Source: Oscillatoria sp. SIO1A7 (GTDB lineage: Bacteria; Cyanobacteriota; Cyanobacteriia; Cyanobacteriales; Laspinemataceae). From it: DNA of 64,000 nucleotides. Positions 9,427 to 17,843 of the stretch are shown one piece after another. Within the stretch, counting starts at the first letter, position 1. Each line of letters starts with the position of its first letter. The stretch covers positions 132,682 to 196,681 of the forward strand of contig JAAHFN010000009.1 of NCBI GenBank assembly GCA_010672965.1, read 5' to 3'. The notes under the pieces were generated by a model. The model was given only the letters and a program-made list of their open reading frames with translations, ran no database searches and was not told where the DNA came from. A program made the translations under genes and the position numbers.

Positions 9427-9962
9427 AGCTATTTCCTAATTGCGCGTCAAGTATCTGAAACCGATAGCCTCCTACCATCTCCCCTGGAGTTGCCTCGGGC
9501 GCAGGCATTTTTTTGTGGGACAATTGGCCTGCGAGACAATCGGGCAGTGGGGAGACTAGCGACTATCAAGGGTTAGTCCAAGAATGATTGTGAGCGATCG
9601 CGCCGAAATTCCGGTAATGGATCCCCCCCAAAGGCCGATTCGGATTACCGTATCTTATAAGATTGGCTTGGTTTCTACTGATGGGCCAGAAACCCGGTTT
9701 TTCCAAAAAACCGGGTTTCTCATATGTCGCAAAAAAAGCCTGAGCCAGAAACCAGGTAATTCCTGCCAATACCTTCGCCAAAAGGCAAAACCTTCTTATT
9801 TGTAGGTTGGTTTTAACGGAGTGAAACCCAACAATACCGGACAATGGCGATCGTATTGTCCAAAAAATAGGGTCTCTCATATATCGCAAAAAAGCCGGAG
9901 CCAGAAACCCGGGGGTTCAAAAAAACCGGGTTTCTCATATATCCTATAATAGGAGCTAAAGA
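9427..9962. repeat. Intergenic space with repeated AAACCCGGTTT hairpins
   Basis: No gene seen. From about 9686 to 9945 a module is repeated: a hairpin of the form gaaacccggtttt...aaaaccgggtttc, then catat(g/a)tcgcaaaaaa and gagccagaaacc. Two or more degenerate copies lie head to tail before the sulfotransferase gene, with a ttcgccaaaa segment that recurs near 13996. A HIP1-rich stretch separates them from the htpG start. Confidence 0.8.
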
Positions 9963-10808
9963 GTGAAAGTTTCCCCTCGATTGTCAAAAATAGTAGATAA
10001 AATTAGCCCCAGCCCCTTGAGGTTATTGCCAGATTTCATAATTATCGGAACTCAAAAGGGAGGAACAAGCTCCCTATACAGTTATTTGAGCCAACATCCT
10101 TGCGTCCGAGCCGCTGCAGTCAAAGAAGTTCATTTTTTTGACGAAAACTTTGACAAAGGACTGAATTGGTATCGGCGCTTTTTTCCTACTCTAGCTCACA
10201 AAGTTGCCGATTTAAATCTCAAGAAAAAGCAGCGAATGCTTACGGGAGAGGCCAGTCCTTATTATATATTCCATCCCCTAGCAGCCAAAAGAATAGCAGC
10301 AATAATACCCAAAGTAAAGCTCGTAGCCATGTTGAGAAATCCGGTGACCCGAGCGTATTCTCACTACCAGCATGAGGTGAGAGCAGGGGACGAGCATTTG
10401 TCTTCTTTTGCAGAAGCGATCGCCCAGGAGGAAGAAAGACTCAAGGGAGAAAAAGAAAAAATATTAGCTGACGAACAATACAATAGTTTTAATTATCGCC
10501 ACTATTCTTACTTAGCCAGGGGCATCTATGCCGACCAACTAGAAACCTGGTTTAGTTTTTTCTCACCAGAGCAGATTTTAATTATAGCAAGCGAAGAATT
10601 TTACGCCAATCCAGCTAGCATTTATCAAAAAACTTTAAATTTTCTTAACTTACCGGATTTTGAGCTAAAATCTTATGGTAAATATAATACCAATCAATAC
10701 GAGGGCATGGATGCGACTCTGCACCAAAAAATAGGCGCTTATTTTCAGCCGCACAATGAAAGGTTAGCTAATATGTTAGGGCGGCAATTTGAATGGGACA
10801 AAGAATAG
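9963..10808 (+). CDS. Sulfotransferase of the heparan N-deacetylase/N-sulfotransferase-like type
   Basis: 281 residues with a GTG start. It has the 5'-phosphosulfate loop of PAPS-dependent sulfotransferases, IIGTQKGGTSSLYSYL (about residues 27-42), including the catalytic Lys, and the 3'-phosphate motif LRNPVTRAYSHYQHE (about 123-137). The family transfers sulfate from PAPS to sugar hydroxyl or amino groups. There is no signal peptide or membrane segment, so it is probably cytosolic and acts on lipid-linked or nucleotide-linked sugars, which is inference. It is the first of three unlike sulfotransferases in the glycan island and is followed by an MBOAT acyltransferase on the same strand. Confidence 0.9.
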   Translation: MKVSPRLSKIVDKISPSPLRLLPDFIIIGTQKGGTSSLYSYLSQHPCVRAAAVKEVHFFDENFDKGLNWYRRFFPTLAHKVADLNLKKKQRMLTGEASPYYIFHPLAAKRIAAIIPKVKLVAMLRNPVTRAYSHYQHEVRAGDEHLSSFAEAIAQEEERLKGEKEKILADEQYNSFNYRHYSYLARGIYADQLETWFSFFSPEQILIIASEEFYANPASIYQKTLNFLNLPDFELKSYGKYNTNQYEGMDATLHQKIGAYFQPHNERLANMLGRQFEWDKE

Positions 10809-10812
10809 AGTA

Positions 10813-10968
10813 ATATCAAATCAGCTTAAACAACCGCACAATTTGAACCCTCCCGTAGGACGGGCGTCTCGCCTGTCCGCCATGCCCAGGGACAGGCGAG
10901 GGACAGGCGGGATGCCCGTCCTACGGGAAGATCGATTTGTCTTTAGGGCGATTAAACGGATTTGATAT
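10813..10968. mobile_element. MITE, ATATCAAATC family, copy 1
   Basis: Bounded by inverted ends atatcaaatcagcttaaac and ttaaacggatttgatat. The inside is a large hairpin based on cccgtaggacgggcgtc and its complement, with gacaggcg repeats in the loop. No reading frame of note. Related copies are at 42872-43024, 57143-57291 and 58147-58236, with one lone end at 12508. Confidence 0.85.
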
Positions 10969-10998
10969 AATTTTTTTTAATCCTTTGGTCGAGCGATC

Positions 10999-12471
10999 GT
11001 GTTATTTAACTCTTACATTTTCATTTTTGGATTTTTGCCGGTTGCCCTCTTAGTATTTTTTGCTTGGGCAAAGTTCGGCTCGGTGAGAGCGGCGCGAGTC
11101 TGGATGGCGATCGCCTCTGTATTCTTTTACGGTTACTGGAATATTGCCTATCTGCCCCTACTCTTAATTTCTATTGCTCTCAACTACGGCCTAGGGCAGG
11201 AAATCAATCGCGCTCGGGCAGGAAGTCGCTATGCTAAAATCCTGCTGGTAGGAGGCATAGGCGCTAACCTGGCGATTTTGGGCTATTACAAATACGCCAG
11301 TTTTTTTGCAAGTTCCGCTAACGAGCTTCTACAAACAAACTGGCAAGTCCCCGATATAGTCCTGCCCCTGGCTATTTCTTTTTATACCTTCACCCAAATG
11401 GCCTATCTGGTGGATGCTTATCGCGGTGAAATCAAAAATGCCAACTACGATTTTGTCACCTACGGGCTATTTGTATCCTTCTTTCCTCAGCTCATAGCAG
11501 GACCAATTCTGCGTCACGACGAACTAATTCCCCAATTTCGCAAAGAGCGCAATTTCATCTTTTCCTCTCGCAATTTTGCCCGGGGCTTGACGCTATTTAT
11601 TTTGGGGCTATCCAAAAAAGTATTAATCGCAGATAATTTATCCCCCTGGGTTGCATCCGCGTTCGACCATGCCAGCGCCGTCAGCTTCCTAGAAGCCTGG
11701 ATAGGTGCTTTAAGCTATACCTTGCAGCTTTATTTTGATTTTTCTGGCTACTCGGATATGGCGATTGGCTTGGGATGGATGGTTAATATCCGCCTGCCGA
11801 TCAATTTTAATTCCCCTTACAAAGCGACATCGATCGCCGACTTCTGGCGAAGATGGCACATTACCCTATCTAGTTTTTTACGAGATTATCTATACATACC
11901 CCTAGGTGGTAACCGGCGAGGCGAAATCCGCCGCTATATTAATTTAATAATTACCATGCTGCTGGGGGGACTGTGGCACGGTGCTGGCTGGTCTTTTGTG
12001 ATTTGGGGCGGATTGCACGGATTATTTTTAGCTATAGAGCAGGCATGGCGTCGGTTGAATATTGCCTTGCCAAAAATCCTGGCATGGGCGATCGCTTTTA
12101 TTGCCGTTGTCGTCGGTTGGGTGCTGTTTCGCGCTACGACCATCAGCGATGCCATAGAAATTTTACAAGCAATGGCGGGGACGAAAGGCATTCTCTTACC
12201 CCAGACTTTCAAAAGCTTTTTGGGTTGGTTGCCAACGGGCGGACTGTTTAAAGGATGGCAAGAATTAACCTACCTCCCGGATGTAGGAGGTCGAAACAGT
12301 ATCGTTATTCTGGTTGCGTTGATGCTAGCAGTTACCCTGTTACCCAATAGCCAACAAATCATGGAGCGCTTTAAGCCGACATGGTGGGTCGCTGGGTTGG
12401 CCAGCACTCTCGCTCTTTTCTGCTTGCTCTCACTCAATCGAGTATCTGAATTCCTCTATTTTCAGTTTTGA
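10999..12471 (+). CDS. MBOAT family O-acyltransferase (AlgI-like)
   Basis: 490 residues, GTG start, about ten or more hydrophobic segments. It shows the MBOAT signatures QLIAGPILRHDEL, DFSGYSDMAIGLG, FWRRWHITLSSFLRDYLYIP and GLWHGAGWSFVIWGGLHG, the last with the invariant histidine. Members such as AlgI carry acetyl groups across the membrane for transfer to exported polysaccharides. The next gene encodes an SGNH-fold membrane-anchored protein, the usual partner (compare AlgJ/AlgX or PatB). Inference: this pair O-acetylates the polysaccharide made by this island. Confidence 0.93.
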   Translation: MLFNSYIFIFGFLPVALLVFFAWAKFGSVRAARVWMAIASVFFYGYWNIAYLPLLLISIALNYGLGQEINRARAGSRYAKILLVGGIGANLAILGYYKYASFFASSANELLQTNWQVPDIVLPLAISFYTFTQMAYLVDAYRGEIKNANYDFVTYGLFVSFFPQLIAGPILRHDELIPQFRKERNFIFSSRNFARGLTLFILGLSKKVLIADNLSPWVASAFDHASAVSFLEAWIGALSYTLQLYFDFSGYSDMAIGLGWMVNIRLPINFNSPYKATSIADFWRRWHITLSSFLRDYLYIPLGGNRRGEIRRYINLIITMLLGGLWHGAGWSFVIWGGLHGLFLAIEQAWRRLNIALPKILAWAIAFIAVVVGWVLFRATTISDAIEILQAMAGTKGILLPQTFKSFLGWLPTGGLFKGWQELTYLPDVGGRNSIVILVALMLAVTLLPNSQQIMERFKPTWWVAGLASTLALFCLLSLNRVSEFLYFQF

Positions 12472-12479
12472 TATAGCAA

Positions 12480-12550
12480 TAAGCAGTCAGCAGTCAGCGG
12501 TCAGCTTATATCAAATCCGGTTAAACAGTTACAATATTTGTAGGTTCCCC
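12480..12550. repeat. Lone end of ATATCAAATC element plus cagtcagc repeats
   Basis: A short cagtcagcggtcagc run is followed at 12508 by atatcaaatccggttaaac, one end of the MITE family seen at 10813. No matching second end is found before the next gene, so this is a solo or truncated copy just upstream of the SGNH-protein gene. Confidence 0.7.
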
Positions 12551-12568
12551 GGGAGCGCCCTAACCTTA

Positions 12569-13738
12569 ATGCGTAGTGCTAAAATGAAACCTTACCGCCG
12601 ATATAGTTTGTTAGTTGCTGCCTTTTTGCTAGGTCAGTCAATAATTGTTACCTTATTTAATCTAGCCATTGACCCCTATACTACTTTCAATAGTCCGGCC
12701 ATATTGGGTTTTAACAAAGTCAAGCCCAAGCAAGACAAACAGGTAAGGATGTATAAGGCGATCGCCATTACCCGCCTTCAACCCAAAATAGTTTTTATTG
12801 GTTCCTCCAGAACGGAGTTTGGCTTAGACCCGTCGCATCCTGTTTTCGAGGGCGATAGACCCTACAATCTGGCCGTTACCGGGGCGAATATATATGAAGC
12901 CAAGCGCTATCTAGACCATGCGATCGCCAACCAGCCCAATCTCAAAAAGGCGATCGTTGGTTTGGATTTTTTTATGTTTAACGATAGAGGCAAAAATGCT
13001 CCCGATTTTAGAGAAAGCCGATTGGGAGTCGATAGATTTACTATCCCAGATAAGATTAACTCGCTCTTTTCTATCGATGCTTTTATAGCCAGTCTCATTA
13101 CCATTCAATCCAATCTTAAGGAAACCAACGCGCCTGGGTATTTTTACTCCGATGGCAGGCGAGTTCCAGGATACTACAGGAAACATGTCTATCTCAACCA
13201 GCACAACCGCTGGATTTTTAAGGCCAGTCTCAGACGAAATCGGTTTTTAATTGGCGGAGACAAGCCAGAAGAACGCTCTAATATTTCAGAAAAATACTTA
13301 AACAGCCTCAAAGCGATCGTCGAAATTTGCCAAACACAAAAAATTGACTGCCAATTTTTTATATCTCCCTCCCATGTTAGCCAATGGGAGTTTATTAGGT
13401 TATCAGGTGTTTGGCCGCTGTTCGAGCAATGGAAACGCGAAATAGTTGAAATAACCCCCGTCTGGGATTTTTCCGGTTACAACAGCATTACCACAGAACC
13501 AATCGGTCGTCGGATGAAATATTACTTAGATAACTCTCACTATCTAAAGCCAGTTGGAGATTTACTGCTCAATCGCATCTTTCAATATCGAGAAGAAAGC
13601 GTCCCAGGGGATTTCGGCGTTAAGATAGATACCGACAATATTGAAAGCCACCTTGAAAAAATACGGAGCGATCGCGAAGTCTGGTCACTAAATAACCCCG
13701 ATGAGGTAAAGTGGGTACAAAGGGTCAAGCAAAAATAA
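12569..13738 (+). CDS. SGNH-fold protein, likely acetyltransferase partner of the MBOAT protein
   Basis: 389 residues. A second ATG at 12584 (MKPYRRY) is equally plausible. The N-terminus is one basic segment plus a transmembrane helix (about residues 12-31), so the rest should be periplasmic. Candidate catalytic sites of the SGNH superfamily are FIGSSRTEFGLDP (Ser), NLAVTGANIYEAKRYL, and DNSHYLKPVGDLLLNRI (Asp-x-x-His) near the C-terminus. Known: alginate and peptidoglycan acetylation systems pair an MBOAT protein with such a protein. The call rests on motifs and the adjoining MBOAT gene; no close named family is recognised. Confidence 0.7.
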   Translation: MRSAKMKPYRRYSLLVAAFLLGQSIIVTLFNLAIDPYTTFNSPAILGFNKVKPKQDKQVRMYKAIAITRLQPKIVFIGSSRTEFGLDPSHPVFEGDRPYNLAVTGANIYEAKRYLDHAIANQPNLKKAIVGLDFFMFNDRGKNAPDFRESRLGVDRFTIPDKINSLFSIDAFIASLITIQSNLKETNAPGYFYSDGRRVPGYYRKHVYLNQHNRWIFKASLRRNRFLIGGDKPEERSNISEKYLNSLKAIVEICQTQKIDCQFFISPSHVSQWEFIRLSGVWPLFEQWKREIVEITPVWDFSGYNSITTEPIGRRMKYYLDNSHYLKPVGDLLLNRIFQYREESVPGDFGVKIDTDNIESHLEKIRSDREVWSLNNPDEVKWVQRVKQK

Positions 13739-13827
13739 TTGGGAATGGGGCATGGGGCATGGGGCATGGGGCATGGGGCATTGCTAAAAGTGAAAAGTGA
13801 AAAGTTAGTATTAATAGTGAAAAGTCA

Positions 13828-13974
13828 ATAGTGAAGGGGAGCATTTCACTTTTGTAAACAGTAGCCCTCTTGGGCTTGGTTTGTGTAGCCGCGCCAGCCG
13901 CGAGCGGAGGCGGGGCTTACGCCTATAGGCGTCAGGCGGCGGGCGTGCAAAATTGAAATGCTCCCATAGTGAAG
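13828..13974. mobile_element. 129-bp MITE with 17-bp inverted ends and 9-bp target duplication
   Basis: The element is 13837-13965. Its ends gggagcatttcactttt and aaaattgaaatgctccc are inverted with one mismatch. It is flanked on both sides by the exact direct repeat atagtgaag (13828-13836 and 13966-13974). The inside contains a GC-rich stretch with cgcctataggcg that recurs in inverted orientation at about 43170-43240. No coding capacity. Confidence 0.85.
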
Positions 13975-14290
13975 AGCCAGAAACCCAACAATACCTTCGC
14001 CAAAATCAAAAATCAGAGCGATCTCGGGTAGTGGTAAACAAGTAATGGTTTTAGAGGCCACAACCCTCGATCTGCTGTAGAAAAATCATTACCTGTTTAG
14101 CACTACCCGAGATCGTAGCGATCGGCTCTGGGACGAAAGCCAACAAATACCCGATCGTTTCCGAACGCCGGATCAAAAAACCGGGTTTCTCATAATGATT
14201 TAGAAAAGGAATGCTATATTCCAATGCCCAATGCCCAATGCCCAATGCCCCATGCCCCCATGCCCAATGCCCAATGCCCCCCTAAGCAAT
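13975..14290. repeat. Intergenic repeats between the SGNH-protein gene and the esterase gene
   Basis: Contains a long imperfect inverted repeat: gagcgatctcgggtagtg near 14016 and cactacccgagatcgtagcg near 14101, both next to gtaatggtttt/aaaaatcattac segments. Then come an aaaccgggtttctcat half-palindrome (14179) and a run of gcccaat heptamers (14224-14280). No gene seen. Confidence 0.65.
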
Positions 14291-15151
14291 TTATTTACTT
14301 GGCTCGGTCATGGTTAGCCAAGCTTTAGCAAAGCGATCGCCTAGCAAGATTGTGCCTTTGGAGTCAAAATGAATTTTATCCCGGTCTAAACTAAGGTCGC
14401 GAGTTTCCACAGCACTGGTAAAAGCAACATCTGCCTCTACTTGGCGCTGGGCAGTCCTGACCGCTTCGCCGCAGCAACTGTTATCGTTACTAAAATGAAC
14501 CATCCCATATATAAAAGGAAGATTTGGGCTATGGAAGTCCTCCCGAAGCGCACTGATAAAATTGGTTAAATTTGATTGGTAATACTCAGCCATATCCTCG
14601 TTACTGGCATCAGTCTCCCCCTGCATCCAAAAGAAACCGGCAATTTCTACATGACATCCGAGGGACTTAAGAGCGGCGATCGCCTCGTTCGTCCTTTTTT
14701 TCATGCGCGGATAGAGAGAGTCATCATCATCTGGATTCCATTGATATGCCAAATTAGACCCATTGCGAGCGTATTTTACTAGAGCTATTTTTTGCTTGAG
14801 GTTGTCGGCAATTTCCGAACCGAGGGAAATTTCCGGACCAAACCCAGATCCATTGGCAACTTTGTGGCTATGTTCGGGATGGTGTTTCTTAAAAGGCGGC
14901 ACGGGTAGGGTTAAATCCGGTCCGAGTACCGGCTCCGTTGGAGGGGAAAGCGTCACCCAGGTACTGGAGCGATCGTACCAGAGGACATTATCCTGCGACT
15001 CCAGTTGGCTTGGTTCCAAATCTTCAAGATTAGACTTGTAGCCAACCATGTTAGATTGCCCTGCCAAAATGAAAAGTTTGAGCGATAAGTCTTGGGAGGC
15101 TGTCATAACAAAAGTCAAAACAACAAAAACGATACTTTGCAAAATCCACAT
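14291..15151 (-). CDS. Sialate O-acetylesterase-like carbohydrate esterase (SASA/DUF303)
   Basis: 286 residues. The N-terminal hydrophobic stretch (residues 2-19) is a signal peptide or anchor, so it probably acts outside the cytoplasm. The family motif FILAGQSNMVGY (catalytic Ser about residue 34) is followed by KYARNGSNLAYQW, FFWMQGETDA and the C-terminal DKIHFDSKG, which supplies the Asp-His pair. These SGNH-fold enzymes remove O-acetyl groups from sugars. Next to an MBOAT/SGNH acetylation pair, it may trim acetyl groups on the exported polymer; this is inference. Confidence 0.85.
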   Translation of the reverse strand: MWILQSIVFVVLTFVMTASQDLSLKLFILAGQSNMVGYKSNLEDLEPSQLESQDNVLWYDRSSTWVTLSPPTEPVLGPDLTLPVPPFKKHHPEHSHKVANGSGFGPEISLGSEIADNLKQKIALVKYARNGSNLAYQWNPDDDDSLYPRMKKRTNEAIAALKSLGCHVEIAGFFWMQGETDASNEDMAEYYQSNLTNFISALREDFHSPNLPFIYGMVHFSNDNSCCGEAVRTAQRQVEADVAFTSAVETRDLSLDRDKIHFDSKGTILLGDRFAKAWLTMTEPSK

Positions 15152-15170
15152 AGCTATTTTAAAATATTTT

Positions 15171-15323
15171 TATAGCCTTTCTCAAATTGATGTGAGATAT
15201 CTGGGGGATGCAATATCCCAATATGAGAATCCCCGTTATATAGCAGAGATTGTCGCTCATGATGCTGTCGCTCCTAAGTTTCCGAACCCGATCGTTTATT
15301 ACACTTATTTGAGAAACGCTATA
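15171..15323. mobile_element. MITE, TATAGC-TTCTCAAAT family, copy 1
   Basis: 153 bp bounded by tatagcctttctcaaatt and atttgagaaacgctata in inverted order. Interior sequence (ggatgcaatatccca...gagattgtcgctcatgatgctgtcgc) matches the reverse complement of the element at 54062-54202, though diverged. It gives rise to an open frame on the plus strand that should not be read as a gene. Confidence 0.8.
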
Positions 15324-15399
15324 GAAAAGCGTTTGCTTCAAGAAACCGCTTTTCTAGCCCACAATCAGTTTTGCGATAAACCCGTTTTCTGGCCTTACG

Positions 15400-16248
15400 T
15401 CAGTTAGCTTTAGAGTTGAGTCTATCTAGATCGATCGCAGAGATTCGATTGAGAATGTACTGCCTTTGACTCTCGTCGAAAATTTCATAAAATTTCTGAG
15501 AATTAGTGCTTTTGATTTTACTTCCCACCGATCGCCCTGCCTCATCCATACTCACTTGCTGGGCTACCGAGCCGAAATTATCCAGCATACTATCGTCAAA
15601 TTCTATCCCCAGAAAGTCGCAAATTTTCACTAAAGTGCTGCGGGGTTCTTCTACAAGATTCTCATACCTAACTAGAGTATGATTTGGCTTTTGCAAATGG
15701 CGATCGCTCAGGGGTATAGCCTCTAGCCAGCGTCCGATACAGCGATCGATATCCAGAGCCCCTTTCCAAGGTTTGGGATATTTGTGAGTCACCTCATACA
15801 ATGAGGCCACAACATCGGCTCCATTGCGGACTATATGAATAAAGCGCACTCCAGCAATTAATTTTTCAATTGTTTCTACATAGTATAGATGTTCGGGAGT
15901 TTTTTCCAGCCAAATGCTCTTGCCTTGTTCTTTGGTTAAGCTCTCTAGAATGCCAATCATTTTTTTGAGATATAAGCTCATTAAAGGAATCCGGGGCAAG
16001 CTTTGGAGCAGCTCGGGACGCTTAAGATGCTCTGTAAAAAATTCCCTCAGCCAGGGATTCAACTGCCGGGATACCATACCGAATGCTTGCCGCTTTGGTT
16101 CGTATTGAGGGACTCCGTAAAAAAAGAATTTTGTCTCTGGAAAAGAAGCGATCGCCGGATGTGCTGCTAACATACTTTGCAGCAATGTCGTTCCCGAGCG
16201 AGGACATCCCACTAAAAAAATTGGGAATTGGTCGCCACACCTGCCCAT
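15400..16248 (-). CDS. Sulfotransferase family protein (second type)
   Basis: About 282 residues from the ATG at 16248 (MGRCGDQFPIFLVG). A longer frame to 16317 exists, but the extra 23 residues are encoded by gcccaat-type repeat DNA and a generic hairpin, so I choose the inner start. PAPS motifs: FLVGCPRSGTTLLQSML with catalytic Arg/Ser region near the N-terminus, and FIHIVRNGADVVASLYEV for the 3'-phosphate. It is unlike the sulfotransferases at 9963 and 26624, so it probably modifies a different position or sugar. It is on the minus strand, convergent with neighbouring plus-strand genes only through repeats. Confidence 0.88.
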   Translation of the reverse strand: MGRCGDQFPIFLVGCPRSGTTLLQSMLAAHPAIASFPETKFFFYGVPQYEPKRQAFGMVSRQLNPWLREFFTEHLKRPELLQSLPRIPLMSLYLKKMIGILESLTKEQGKSIWLEKTPEHLYYVETIEKLIAGVRFIHIVRNGADVVASLYEVTHKYPKPWKGALDIDRCIGRWLEAIPLSDRHLQKPNHTLVRYENLVEEPRSTLVKICDFLGIEFDDSMLDNFGSVAQQVSMDEAGRSVGSKIKSTNSQKFYEIFDESQRQYILNRISAIDLDRLNSKAN

Positions 16249-16787
16249 TGGGAACTCCCCTCCTGGGAGGGGTTGGGGGTGGGTGGCATTCGGCATTGGG
16301 AATTGGGCATTAGGCATGGGGCATTGGGAATTGGGCTAAAACTGCGGTGTAGGGTGTAGGGTGTAGGGTATAGGGGGAGAGACCCCTCCACGATGAGAGG
16401 AGCAGTTCACTTTTGCACTCTTGTTGCCCTTAAGGGCCTTGTTTAGAGTGTAGGGTGTAGGGTGTAGGGGGAGAGACCCCTCGACGAGAGGAGCAGTTCA
16501 CTTTTGCACTCTTGTTGCCCTTAAGGGCCTTGTTTAGAGTGTAGAGTGTAGGGTGTAGGGTGTAGGGTAGGGTGTTGATTCTTAGGGTTTTTAGTGACTA
16601 ACGGTTATCGTCACGATGAAAACCAGAAACCTCGGTTACCGTAGGGCTTCCAGCTCCCGAAAGCGGTTGGGAAATAGTATGAAGTTTCCCTACACAAGAG
16701 CACCCCACACAAGAGCACCCTACCCTAGCCCCACACCCTACCCTAGCCCCACACCCTACACCCTACACCCTAAACCCTAATTATGAT
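16249..16787. repeat. Dense STRR block with a tandem duplication of about 95 bp
   Basis: Heptamers of the gggtgta and caccctac kinds and gggcatt runs fill most of the space. A unit holding gagacccctc, gaggagcagttcactttt, gcactcttgttgcccttaag and gccttgtttagagtg appears twice in direct order, about 16370-16465 and 16468-16555. A segment with gaaaaccagaaacctcgg follows at 16617. No gene is supported; the repeats reach the start of the next gene. Confidence 0.85.
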
Positions 16788-17786
16788 ATGCCCCTAATAT
16801 CTATAATCATGCCCGCCTACAACGGAGAAAAGACGATTCGAGAAACAGTGGAATCGGTTATCAGCCAAAGCCAACCGGACTGGGAGCTAATCGCGATCGA
16901 TGATGGTTCGCAAGATTCAACAGTAGAAATTCTATCTAGCATCGGAGACCCCCGGGTGAAAGTATTTTCCTACTTCAATTCTGGCCCATCTACGAGTCGC
17001 AACCGTGGCATTGCCCGTGCTAGAGGGGACTATATTTCCTTCATCGATGCAGACGACCTATGGACTCCTGATAAGCTAGAATCTCAATTACAGGCCCTGC
17101 AAAAGCATCCCCAAGCTGCTCTGGCTTATAGTTGGATTAATTTTATTGATGAATCGAGTCAGTTTGCGCGCAGGGGCAGTTACGTCGCGCTCAACGGTAA
17201 TGTTTATGCCAATCTCCTAATAGTGAATTTTTTGGAATCGGGATCTAACCCTTTGATTCGGCGAGAGGCTTTAACTGAAGTCGGTGGCTTTGATGAATCG
17301 CTAACTCATGGTGAGGATTGGGATTTGTGGCTGCGGTTGGCAGCTAGCTATGATTTTGTTGCGGTACCTTCTCCACAAGTTTTGTATCGAGTAGGTTCTA
17401 TTTCAGCAACTTCTAATGTTTCCAAGCAGGAAGCAGGAATGCTCAGAGTCATCGATCGCGCTTTCGAGCAAGCGCCGGAAACTTTGCAATATCTGAAGCC
17501 ATACAGCCTGGGCAATACTTACAAGTATCTGACTTTCAAGGCTCTTGAGGGTTGTCCAGAAGGCGAGAAGGGCTTAATCGGGGGGCGATTTATCTGGCAA
17601 GCTATTAGAAGCGATCGCACTTTACTCCGGAAGCGAGTTATCTGGAAAGCCTGGTTAAAAATAGCTCTTGTGCTTCTCCTTCCTCCTCAAATAGCCAGGC
17701 CATTGCTCTTTAAAATGGGGTCACTATCGAACCTCGAAGCTTTACTGGCTCACATTATCGCGGAGCCAGAAACCAGGTTTCTTTGA
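16788..17786 (+). CDS. Family 2 glycosyltransferase (sibling 1 of 3)
   Basis: 332 residues, GT-A fold. It begins MPLISIIMPAYNGEKTIRET, has the nucleotide-sugar site IAIDDGSQDST (about residues 36-46) and the metal-binding motif SFIDADDLWTPDKLE (about 84-98), and then GFDESLTHGEDWDLWLRL with the acceptor-side ED. It is a close sibling of the genes at 22497 and 23507, with the same start and layout. The last eight residues, AEPETRFL, are encoded by the dispersed repeat gagccagaaaccaggtttct, which also supplies the frame up to the stop; siblings lack this tail. Sugar donor unknown. Confidence 0.92.
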   Translation: MPLISIIMPAYNGEKTIRETVESVISQSQPDWELIAIDDGSQDSTVEILSSIGDPRVKVFSYFNSGPSTSRNRGIARARGDYISFIDADDLWTPDKLESQLQALQKHPQAALAYSWINFIDESSQFARRGSYVALNGNVYANLLIVNFLESGSNPLIRREALTEVGGFDESLTHGEDWDLWLRLAASYDFVAVPSPQVLYRVGSISATSNVSKQEAGMLRVIDRAFEQAPETLQYLKPYSLGNTYKYLTFKALEGCPEGEKGLIGGRFIWQAIRSDRTLLRKRVIWKAWLKIALVLLLPPQIARPLLFKMGSLSNLEALLAHIIAEPETRFL

Positions 17787-17843
17787 TTAAAAGCTCTGCA
17801 ACTAAGAAATCTTAAGCTAAAACCTCAAAAGCCAAGGGTAAAA

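Noticed and set aside
15048-15407. Open frame of 119 codons on the plus strand
   Set aside because: It lies across the start of the esterase gene on the other strand and a MITE (15171-15323); no recognisable motif.
16318-16787. Possible CRISPR array because of regular repeats
   Set aside because: Units are 7-bp heptamers and one tandem duplication, with no spacer pattern and no cas genes.
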